64,000 bases of DNA from assembly GCF_001613065.1 (NCBI RefSeq), contig NZ_BDBQ01000021.1, forward strand, positions 54,471 to 118,470, in the 5' to 3' direction. Position numbers and translations under genes: made by a program. Shown piece by piece: positions 8,312 to 20,300 of this stretch. The notes under the pieces are model-generated. The model was not told the origin of the DNA, searched no databases, and worked only from the letters and a program-made list of their open reading frames with translations. The DNA comes from Nocardia miyunensis NBRC 108239. Lineage in GTDB: Bacteria; Actinomycetota; Actinomycetes; Mycobacteriales; Mycobacteriaceae. The first letter of the stretch is position 1; each line of letters opens with the position of its first letter.

Positions 8312-11300
8312 ATGAGCGTTCCGAGTCGCCCCCGCCCCCGGCCGTCCCGCAGCCGCCGGACCCGCGTGGTCACCCTGCCCCAGCTGATGTCGACCGCGGT
8401 CGAGGCCGATCCGGACGGCATCGCGATCGTCCTGGCGGATGCGACGGGCACGCTCGCCGAGCTGACCTACGCCGAACTGGACGAACGATCCACCCGCCTG
8501 GCGCGACTGCTGATCGCCCGCGGGATCGGCCCGGAAGACCTGGTGGCCGTGGCTTTTCCGCGGTCGCTCGAGGCGGTGGTCGCGCTGTGGGCGGTCGCCA
8601 AATCGGGCGCGGGCTTCGTGCCGGTGGATCCGGACGACCCGGCCCAGCGCATCGCGCACATCGTCGTGGATTCCGGGGTGGTGCTGGGCCTGACCGTCGC
8701 CGCGATCCGTCCCGCACTGCCCGGCACGACGCCCTGGCTGGCCGTCGACACCGCCGGAATCGCCATCGAGCTGGAGCAATTCGCCGCCGACCCGGTCACC
8801 TACGCCGATCGGCTGCGGCCGCTGCGCGCGGAACATCCGGCCTACGTGGTGTACACCGTCGACGCGATCGGCGCACCGCACGGCGTCGTCGTCGCCCAGG
8901 CAGGACTATCGGTGCTGTCCGATGCGCAGCGGGCGCGTTATCAGGCCGACGGCGATTCGCGGACGTTGGCCTTCGCGGCCCCCTCGGACGACGCGTCGGT
9001 GCTGGAACTGCTGCTCGCCGTCGGCGGGGCTGCCACGATGGTGGTGGCCGCGCCGACCGTGCGCGGCGGCGAGGAACTGGCTCCGCTGCTGTCGCGCGAG
9101 GACGTCACGCACGCCTATCTGCCGTCCGAGGTGCTGGAGGCGATGGATCCGGACGGGCTGGACGAGCTGCGCGTGGTGATCTGCGCGGGCCGGGAGTATC
9201 CGCCGGAGCTGGTGGACCGGTGGACGCAGCCGATCGGTGCGGGCCCGTTCGGTGCGGCCGTGCGCCGTTTCCTGCACGGATACGGCTCCGCGGAGACCAC
9301 TGTTCTGACCAACGTCGGCGCGCCGCATTCGCCGGCCGAGGCGCGGGGAATCGGTGCGCCGAACCCCGGGGTCACCGAATACGTTCTGGACGAACGGCTT
9401 TCACCGGTCCCGGACGGGGAAATCGGCGAGCTGTACGTCGCCGGTGCGCAGCTGGCGCGCGGATATCTGCGGCGACCGTCGCAGACCGCGGCGCATTTCG
9501 TGGCGAATCCGTTCCTCGGCGGTCCCGACGGTGTCGGGCTCTCCGCGGCCGATTCCCGGCTGTTCCGCACCGGGGATCTGGTGCGTCGCTCGTCCGACGG
9601 ATCCGTCGAGTACATCGGGCCGGCCTCACCGGTGGTGGCGGCCGGCGTCATGCCCGGTGCGCGGAACCGGCTCGAGCGGGCGTCGGGCGGGGGCTCGTCC
9701 GATCCGAGCGTCGAAGGTGCGGGTGTCGGCGGGGAGAGTGTCGCGTCGGACGCGGTTTCCGGGGATGTCCCGTCCGATGTGACGGTTGATCGTCCGCGGA
9801 CGGTGCAGGATTCGTCCGGCGGGTGGAATTCGGGCTTGCGGCTCGGGGATTCGGCTCAGGTCGGTTCGAGCGTGACAGGTGCGGGTCCTGCCGAGGCGTC
9901 GTCGGACGTGTCGGGGGTTGATCGGCCACTGACAGTGGAGAATTCACCTGCTGGGTGGGGTTCCGGTCGGGGGCTCGGTGATTCGGCTCAGGTCGGTTCG
10001 AGCGTCACGGGTGCGGATCCCGCCGAGGCGTCGTCCGATGTGGCGGTTGATCGGCCGTTGGCGGTGGAGGATTCACCTGCTGGATGGGGGCCGGATTCGC
10101 GGCTCGGGGATTCGGCTCAGGCTAAAGTTGCGCTCGCGGGTTCGGATTCGTCCGTTGGGGCGGAGAGCGATCGGTCGCTCGCCGTGCAGGATTCGCCCGG
10201 CGGGTCGGGGTCTGCGGATTCTCTGGGCGGCGAAAGTGCCGATTCGGTTGCGCGCACGGCTGACGTATTGCCGGAGGCGGAGAGTGGGATCGATCCGCTG
10301 CCGGTGGAGAGTGCGCACGACCAGTGGGGGCGGACTGCGGAAAGTGCCGGTGCGGGTTCGGTTCTCGCCGATATTTCATCGGGCGTGAAGTCGGAGAGCG
10401 ATCGGCTCGCTGAAAGTAATTCGGTCGATTCGGAGGAATCGGGCGTGCGGCGGGAAGAAGTTCCGGACGGAGAAATCGCCGCTGCGGAAGGGAATTCCGC
10501 GAATGTTTCGTTCGAGGCGGCGGAAGGCGTTCAGTCATTGGCGGATCCGGCCGGTGCGCGGGAGCCGGTTTCGCGCGACGCGGTGATTCCGTTGACGGCG
10601 ATGCCGCGGCCCTCGACGACCGTGGAATTCGAGGACGCGGTATGGCCCGGGGCGCCGTTGTCGGCGGCGCAGGAGCGGATGTGGCGGCTCAATCGGGCCG
10701 ATCCCGAGACCGTGGCGCACAACGTGTGCTTCGCGGTGCGGATCAGCGGGCGGATGCGGGTGGAGGCGCTGCAGGTCGCGGTGGTCGACGTCATCGAGCG
10801 GCACGAGATGCTGCGGACGGTCTATCCGGTGGCCGACGGCCGCGGCTATCAGGTCGTGCTGCCGCTGGATAAAGTGCTCGCGGATCTGACGCCGGAACCG
10901 CTGGCCGAATCCGAGATCGAGGACTGGCTGGGCGACTACGCGCGGCTCGCCTTCGACGTGACCACCGAGATCCCGGTCCGGATCGGCGTCGCCCAGATCA
11001 CCGAGGACGAACACGTGGTCGTCGTCGTGGCGCATCGCATCGCCGCGGACGAGGCCAGCGTGACGCCGTTCCTGCGCGATCTCGCGGTGGCTCTGCTGGG
11101 GCGGCGCAACCGGGCCAGGCCGTCGTGGTCCCCGCTGCCGGTGCAATATGCCGACTATGCGCTGTGGCAGCGGTCGGTGCTCGGCGATGCGGCGCAACCG
11201 GATTCGCTGGCTGCACGGGAGATCGACTACTGGCGAACGACTTTGGCGGGGATCGCGGACGGGCCGGATCTTCCGGCGGACCGGCCCCGGCCCGCGACAC

Positions 11301-14300
11301 CGTCGGGGCGCGGTGCGGCATATGCCTTCACGGTGGATCGCGGAGTGCACGCCGGACTCCTCGAACTCGCCCGTGCCGCGGGCGGCACGCTGTTCACCGT
11401 TCTGCACGCGGGATTCGCCGCACTGCTCGGACGGCTGTCGGGCGCCGGTGACATCGTCGTGGGCGCCTCGGCTCCGGGCCGAGAGGCGCATGAACTCGAC
11501 AGCGCCATAGGCCTTTTCGAGAATCCGCTGGTGCTGCGCGCTCGGCTGGACCCGACCATGTCCTTCGCCGATCTGCTGGCGGCGGTGACCCGCGAGGATC
11601 TGTCCGCATTCGAGCATGCCGAGTTGCCGTTCGGGCTGCTGGCCGAGGCGCTGGGAGAATCCGCGCGGGCGTATCCGTCGTGGTTGCGGATCGCGCTGAC
11701 GGTACGGGAGCGGGAACTCACGCAGGTGAATCTGCCCGGATTGTTGGCTACCGCAGTCGAATTCGACAGCGGCGTCGCGGAATTCGAGCTGCGGCTGAAC
11801 GTTTTCCCGCGTGAGCGGGATGGTGCGCCCGACGGTTTGTCGGCCACGTTCACCTATGCCACCGACCTGTTCGACGAGATCACCGTCGCCGGATTCGCCG
11901 AACGTCTCGTCCTGCTGCTCGAGGCGGTCACGGCCGATCCGCGCCGTCCGGTCGGGGACGTGGAGTTGTTGCAGCCGGACGAGCGGATGCGAATCCTCGG
12001 CGACTGGAACAACACTCGGTACGCGGTCGAGCCGGGGCTGCTGCTGGACGGTTACCGGCGCGCGGTGCGGGAGCATTCGGACGCGATCGCGGTGTCGAGT
12101 GCCGACCTCGAGCTGACCTACGCCGAGTTCGACACTCGGGTGAATCAACTTGCACGCCTGCTGATCTCGCGCGGCGTCGGGCCGGAGACCATGGTGGTCC
12201 TGGCGATCGCGCCGTCGCTGGATCTGCTGGTCGGCATGTATGCGATCGTGACCGCCGGTGGTGCGTACGTGCCGGTGGATCCGGATCATCCGGCCGAGCG
12301 GATCGGGTACATCCTCGAGACGGTGCGACCGGTCTGTGTGGTGACCACCGTCGCGGATTCGGTTCCGGTGCCGCCCGATACGCAGGTCCTGAAACTGGAC
12401 ACCATGGATCTGAGCGGCTTCGATCCGAGCCCGGTTCGGCCCGAGGAACTTTCGCGTCCGCTGCGTCCCGCGCACCCGGCCTACGTCATCTTCACCTCGG
12501 GGTCGACCGGGCGTCCCAAGGGCGTGGTGGTCTCGCATGCGGCCATCGACCACCAGCTCGCCTGGATGCTCGCGGCATATCCGCTGGCCGGCGACGATGT
12601 GTACCTGCAGAAGACCCCGCCGACCTACGACGCCTCACTGTGGGGATACTTCCTGCCGCTGCGGGCCGGGGCGCGGCTGCGGTTGGCCGCGCCGGATCGA
12701 TCCGATCCGCTGTACCTCGCGGAATCCATTATCGCGCACGGCGTTACGGTCACCGACTTCGTTCCATCGCAGCTCGCGGGATTCACCGACCGCACCGCGC
12801 CGGGGATCTGCCCGACGTTGCGGGAGGTCTTCGTGATCGGCGAGGTGCTGCCCGCACGGACAGTCACCGCGTTCCAGCGGATCAGCGACGCGCGGGTACA
12901 CAACCTCTACGGTCCGACCGAGGCCGCGGTCTCGGTGACGTACTGGCCCGCCGGGAGCGCGGACGGTGCGAATGTGCCGATCGGGTTGCCGCAGTGGAAC
13001 ACTCGGGTCTACGTGCTGGACAACCGGTTGCGCCCGGTGCCGGTGGGCGTCCCGGGTGAGTTGTATCTCGCGGGCGCGGCACTGGCTCGCGGCTATGCGG
13101 ACCGGCCCGATCTGACCGCAGATCGGTTCGTGGCGGATCCGTTCTCGGATCGGGACGCCGGAGCGCGGATGTACCGCACCGGCGATCTGGTCGTCTGGCG
13201 GGAGGGATCGGGCGAGTTGCCCGCGCGTCTGGACTTCCTGGGACGCACGGACTTTCAGATCAATCTCGGCGGTCGCCGGATCGAACCCGGCGAGATCGAG
13301 GCCGCCCTGCTCGCCCAGTCCTCGGTCGGGGATGCGGTGGTCGTGGCCCGGGACGACCGGCTCGTCGCCTATGTCGCGCCGCGCCCCGAGAAGCGGATCG
13401 TCACCGAGCGGGTGGCCGCCTCGCTGGCGGAAGTTCTTCCGGAGGAACTCATTCCGGACGTCGTCGTGCCGATGGAAGCGCTACCGCGCACGGCCGCGGG
13501 GAAACTCGACCGTCGCGCGCTGCCGGATCCCTCACTCGGCGTCGAAACGTCGTCCTCGCTGAAGGTCGTGCGGGTCGAGTCTCTCGAGCCGCGTCGCACG
13601 CCCGATTCCGTTTCGCCGTCGTCGGCGCAGAGCGGGGCTTCGGTGCAGAGCGAGTCGGATCCCGCCGCGGAGTCGGGGTGGTTGTCCAAGCAGTGGAAGC
13701 TCGGTCCGCTGCCGGATTCGGACGCGTCGGCGGGATCGGATTCGACGGAGTCGGAGTCTCGTGCGAAACTTCCGCGCCGGTCACGGGGTGAGGCTCGCCG
13801 CCGAGCCGTCGCCGACGAGGCCGACGCCACATCAGACTCGGATCATACTGCGCTGGAAGCGAATTCGCCAGAGTCGGAGTCTCGTGCGAAACTTCCGCGT
13901 CGCTCTCGTGGTGAGGCTCGTCGCCGAGCTGTCGACGACGAGGCCGACGCCACGTCGGACTCGGATGATACTGCGCTGGAGGCGGATGCGGGCTCGGGGC
14001 CGGATGATTCGGATGTATCCGAGCTGCGGTCCGGAGTCGATCGAGGGGCGCGATCGCGGGCCGGTTGGTCGCCGCGGGTGGTGTCCTCGCCGAAGTCCGA
14101 GTCGGCGGATGATGATCGGACGGATTCGTCTTCGCATTCGGTGTCCGGTCGGTTGCCGCGTCGGGCCGCGGGATGGTCGCCGCGGGTGGTCTCGTCGCGG
14201 GTGACCGATGCGACCGGCGACGGGCGTTCGAAGTCCGAAGAGCCTGTGTCGGCCGTGGAGCAGGATTCGGTCAGGCCGCAGTCCGGGCTGTCATCGCTGC

Positions 14301-17300
14301 GGGCGGGGTTCGATCGTGGATTGCGTTCGGGTGGCGGATCGCCGTCCCCGGCGGACTCGGAGCCGACACCGGAATCGTTGTCGGACGACGATTCTCGGCA
14401 GGAACCACAGACGATGCTGCTGCCTCGGCCCTCGGCGCCGCAGGAGCCGGAGTCGGATGCGGCGGTGCGGGCGGATGTCGAGCCGGTGGCGTTGTCGCCC
14501 GCGCAGGAGTGGCTCTGGGCGCTCGAGCAGTCGGACCGTGGTGCGGGCGGGCATGTTCCGGCGGCCTACCACCTGCCGTTCGCGTTGCGGCTGGCCGGAA
14601 GCCTGGATGTGGACGCGCTGGGTTCGGCGGTGGACGACGTGATCGCTCGGCACGAGGTGCTGCGCACGGTGTATTCCGCTGCGGAAGAAGCTGATTCGGA
14701 TGTCGTACAGCGAGTGCTGCCCGCCGAGTCGCGCCCCCCGCTGACGGCGCGGCGCATCGCCGGGGCCGAGGTGGCGGCGGCGGTGCGGGAGTTGGCGGCC
14801 GCGCCGTTCGACCTGACCACCGAGCTGCCGCTGCGGACGCAGTTGTTCGAAATCGGTGATCCGGCACCGGGTTCGCGCCGGGAATACGTCCTCGCGGTGG
14901 TCCTGCACCGCATCGCCGCGGACAGCTCCGCGCTCGGCCCGATCGTCGGCGATCTGATGGCGGCCTACGCGGCGCGGACCGCCGATCATTCGCCGCGCTG
15001 GGCGCCGCTTTCGGCGCAGTACGCGGACTACGTCCGCTGGCAGCGGTCCATGCTCGGCTCGGCGTCGGATCCGGAATCGGTTGCCGCCCAACAGATCGCC
15101 TACTGGCGAGATGAACTCGCGGGGCTGCCCGAGGTACTCGACCTGCCCGGCGGACGCCCTCGTCCGGCGGTCGCATCGATGGTCGGCGCGTGGACCGGCA
15201 TCCACATCGATGCCGCCACCCACACGGCCCTGCTGGAACTCGCGCACACCCATGGGACGACCCTGTTCACCGTCCTGGAGACCGCGGTCGCGGCATTCCT
15301 GGCCCGCCTCTCGAACGGTGACGACATCGCGATCGGCGCGCCGGTTCCGGGTCGCGCCGCGGGCGAATTCGAGGATCTGATCGGGGCGTTCGTCAATACC
15401 GTGGTGTTGCGCACGCGCCTGGATTCCGCGGAGTCGTTCAGCGATCTGCTGATTCGCCAGCGGGACAGGCAGGAGCAGGCGTTCGCGCACGCGGACCTGC
15501 CGTTCGCCAGCCTGGTGGAGGCGCTCGACGTCCGCCGGACCGCCGCACACAACCCCCTGTTCCAGGTGGGTCTGTCGGTGCGGGCCCCCGCGCACATCAC
15601 GGTGGACCTGCCCGGCCTGACGGTCGAGGACATCGATACCCAGCTGGAGGTCTCGCCGGTCGATCTGAACCTGACCGTCACCGAAACCTACGACTCCGAC
15701 GGCAACCCGTCCGGCATCGATGGCCGAATCACCTATGCCACAGACCTTTTCGACAGCACCGCCGCCGAAGCCCTGACCGCCGACCTGACCGGCCTCCTGA
15801 CCACCCTCGTCACCGACCCCGCCCGACCGTTGGGCGCCATCGGCATCGGCACCCTCGAACCACCCGCGGGGTCACGCGACGCGGCCACACCAGCAGACAC
15901 CGCCGAATCCCTTGCCGCCCTGACGATCCCGGCCCCGGCCCCGGCCGACGCCGAACGTGTTCCATTCGTACTCGGCGCAACACCGGCCGACACCGGCTCC
16001 CAGGATTCCGACCCCGACCATCGCCCTACTGCGCCCGCAAACCTCCCACGGTTGGCCCGGCGTCGCGGGAACCCATCTGCCGCAACGGAAACCGACAAGC
16101 GCCGCGGCGTCGATGAGGCGCAGTCACCCGGCGGCTCCACTCCGGTCGCCGACAGCGATGCCGATTCGGCCGACCGGTCTGATTCGGGTCGGTCGTTCAC
16201 CTTGCCTCGCCGGGGTGCGGACGCGGATGACCGGCGCGCGAGTGGTGGTCCGCAGTCGCCGCGTGGTTTCGCATCGGTTGGTGACAGTGATGCCGATGAG
16301 CGTCATCGGGATGTCGATTCGGCGAGCCGGGTTGATGCTGGTGGGCAGGTTGCGCTGCCTCGTCGGGGTGTGGATGCGGATGACCGGCGCGCGAGTGGTG
16401 AATCGCAGTCGCCGCGTGGTTTCGCATCGGTTGGTGACAGTGATGCCGATGAGCGTCATCGGGATGTCGATTCGGCGAGCCGGGTTGATGCTGGTGGGCA
16501 GGTTGCGCTGCCTCGTCGGGGTGTGGACGCGGATGACCGGCGCGCGAGTGGTGAATCGCAGTCGCCGCGTGGTTTCACATCGGTCGGGGACGGCGTTGGC
16601 GATGAGGGCGGCGGGGAGGTTGACTCGGCTGACCGAATCGATGCACTTCCGCCGCTGGCTCGGCGTGGTGGTACTCGTGCTGCCGCGGCGGAAGCTGACG
16701 AGGGGAGCGGGAGTGGTGAATCGCAGTCGCCGCGTGGTTTCTCATCGGCCGGTGCGAGCGATGCCGAAGGGGACCGCCGGGACGTCGGCGCTGTCGATCG
16801 GATTGGTACCGGTCAGCGGTTCGCGTTGCCTCGTCGGGCAGCGGCGGCTGCGGCCGCGGCTGAGCGGCGCGGAGATGTCGGAACAGCCGACGAGCCGGGA
16901 CGTTCTCGTGGCTCGGCGGCGGCCGAGGGCGATGCTGGTGATTCCGGTACCGGACAACAGGAATCCGGGACAGCCAGGGGATCGGTCTTCGGGCTTCGCG
17001 GCCTGCGACAGAATTCCGGGTCGGGTGATGAAGCCGAGTCCGTGGATCAGATCGGATACGGGTCCGATGATTCGGAGCCGGTGGACGAGTCTGTGGATGA
17101 GATCCATCGCGACGAATCCGGCAGCGGGCGCTGGGATTCGGCGGGCACGAGTGACGCTGCCCACGACGATTCCGTGCTCGACTCGCGGGGCGGTGCCGTC
17201 GATGAGAGCGACATTGTCGCCTCGGGGAGCGAATCCGACAGGAGCAGTTGGGGTTTCGAGTCCGGCGATGACGGACGCGCAGATCTGGCCGAGCATGGGA

Positions 17301-20300
17301 TCGTGGATTCCGGATGGCGGCGAGAGGCCGAAGTAGGCCACGATGCGAGCTTCGGCGGGGCCGGTGACGGTCCGACTCTGGTCTCGATGCTGGAGGAGGT
17401 CGCGGAGGCCGGTCCCCAGGCGGTGGGGATCATTACCTCCTCGGCCGAGAATGCCGGTGGGGCAACGGGGTTCACCATCGGGGATCTGGATGCGTGGGCC
17501 AATCGGTTGGCCCGGTATCTGATCTCGCTCGGCGTCGGGCGGGGATCGGTTGTGGCGCTGGCGGTTCGGCGCTCGTTGGATCTCGGCGTGGCCGTGTATG
17601 CGGTGGCGAAGGCAGGGGGTGCGTCGCTGCCCGTCGATCCGGAGGGCGCGGTGGAACGCAACCGGGAGATCCTGGCGGGCGCCAGGCCGGTATGTGTCCT
17701 GGCCGACGCGGAGTACCCCTTCGTCGCCTCGAATCGCCCCGGTGGGGACGGGAGTTTCGACGCGCCGACCGAGCTGCTGAGCCCGATCGGGCGCACGCCC
17801 GCGCATCGGCCCGCCACGGACGGACAGCCCATGGTCGTACGCGTCGACAAGCTGAATCTGGAGGGCATTCCGACCCATCGGCTCGTGGATGGCGAGCGGA
17901 TCGAACCCCTGCGCGCGGACCATCCGGCATGGGTCATCCAGTCCGCCGGGGCCGAGCGGGTGGTCGTCTCGCATGCCGACGCGGTTGGTCAATTGACTGG
18001 CAGCACAACCGAATTCGGTCTCGATGCCGATGGTCGGGCATTGCTTGCGACGGCCTCGACATTCGATCTGTCGGTCTGGGAATTCTGGTCGGTCGCCCTG
18101 GGCGCGCCGGTTCAACTGGGTGAGCAGGCTGCCCGGCCGCGCACCATCCCGGAGGTGATGGCCGCCGCCGTGGCGGCGAATCCGGACGGTCCGGCGGTGG
18201 TGTTCCGAGGACGCAGCTTCACCTACACCCAGCTCGACCGCGCCTCGTCCAAGCTGGCGCGGCGACTCATCCAACTCGGCGCCGGACCGGAGAAGCCGGT
18301 GGCCGTGGCGATTCCGCGCTCGCTCGAGGCGCTGGTGACGCTGTGGTCGGTCGCCAAGACCGGCGCGGCGGTGGTGCCGGTCGAGCCGAGTCTGCCCGGT
18401 GATCGGATCACCGATCTGGTGTCGGATTCCGGTGCGATCCTGGGCGTGACGGTTCGCGCCGTGGTCGCGGGCCTGCCGCAGATCGACGGCGAATGGCTGG
18501 TCCTGGACCACCCGAATTTCGCCGCGGAGGTGGATTCGCAGTCGGGCGAACCGATTTCGGATGCCGAGCGAATCACCGGCCTGCTTCAGGACGACGGCGC
18601 GTACGTCTTGTACGGGGCGGCCGACATCGATCACAGCCAGGGCATCGTGGTGGCCCACGAGGACCTGGCCGATCTGGCCGAGCAGGCGAGTCACTATCGG
18701 CTGCACCATGATTCACGGGTACTGGCACTGGCCGCGCCGTCCTCCGACGAGGCGGTGCTCGAGCTGGTCCTGGCCCTGGGCGCGGGCGCGGCGCTGGTCG
18801 TGGCTCCCGCGACCATCGGCGGCGGACCGGAGCTGGCACGGCTGATCCGCTCCGAACGGGTGACGCACGCCTTCCTGCCCGAGGCGGCGCTGCGAACGGT
18901 CGATCCCGCATCCCTGGACGGCGTCGAGGTCGTGGTGACCGATCGCGCGGTGGCAGAGGAGGAATCGGCCGAACCAGAGTCGTATCTGCCTGATTACCAA
19001 GATCTTTCGGGATCCGACGACCCTGCGGACGAACTGTCGCATTACGGTTCCGGCGCCGAAGACCTGCCGTCGGCCGAAGGACGTTGGCACTCCGAGCAAG
19101 CCGAATATTCGGAGCAGACCGACTATTCGACGCATGCCGGGTACTCGAAACAAGCCGGGTACTCGGAGCAGCCCGCGTACCCGGAGGGCGCCGACTACTC
19201 CGAGCAGTCCGGCTATGCCGAGCAGTCCGGCTATGCCGAGCAATCCGGGTATGCCGACCAGTCCGGCGGCTATGCCGAGCAATCCGGCTATGCCGAGCAA
19301 TCCGGGTATGCCGACCAGTCCGGGTATGCCGAGCAATCCGGGTATGCCGACCAGTCCGGTTACGCCGACCAGTCCGGTTACGCCGAGCAGTCCGGATACA
19401 CAGAACAGCGCGATTACGCCGACCAGTCGGGGCAGCCCGAGCCCGCCGAATTCTCCGAGCAGTCGGAGCAGTTCGGTTACGCCGACCAGTCCGAATACCC
19501 TGAGCAGCCGGAGTACTCCGAACAGCAACACCCCGAGTACTCCGAACAACACGGGCTTTCCGCACCGCCCGAACGCTCCATGACCCCCGCGGAACGAATC
19601 ATCGCCGAGGCCCGCGCGAGCGCCCCGCCCCCGGAGGAATTCGACAGCGTCACAGCCTTGTCCGCGCCGTTGCGCACCCGAACGCGACAGGCACTCTCGG
19701 ACCACGGCCCACTCGTTCCCGCCCTCCCGCAGCGCGGCGCGCGGGCAGCCGAACCCACCGAACCGGATGCACCCGCCGGATCGATACCGTCGATCCCGGA
19801 AACCGAGTCGCACGAACACGGCTCACTCCCGCTACCGCCGCGAGCGGTGCGCCTGCTGGAGATCGACCCCTCCGGCCGGGAGAGTCGCGCCATCGCCCTG
19901 GACGTTCCGGCCGGAGTGCCCACGGAGAACATCCGTGCCGCCGTGCAGACGGTCCTGAACCGGCATCCGCTGCTCTCGGCCCGTCTGGCGGCCCCGGGCC
20001 GGTCCGGTGACGACCCGCTGCGCGCCTGGTCGCCCGTCTTCGCGGGCTCGGCACGCGAGGCCCGGCTGGTGCTCACGCAGACGCCCCCGGAAATATCACC
20101 GCGCCGTTTCGTGTACTCCGAGGGCGTCGCGGAGATGGCGGTGCGCACACTGGCCGTGGAGCTGGATCCCGGACAGGGCCGCAATATCGGCTTCGGCCTG
20201 ATCGATCCGCCGGAATCGGCTGATCCACAGGACGATTCGCGCATCCTCGTGGTGGCGGCCAACGGCCTGGTCGTGGACGACGCCTCGTGGCGGATCATCA

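Noticed and set aside
10535..12553. A 672-codon antisense open frame within the giant gene
   Set aside because: Same reason: no motif, composition typical of a shadow frame, and it covers conserved C and A domain sequence on the plus strand.
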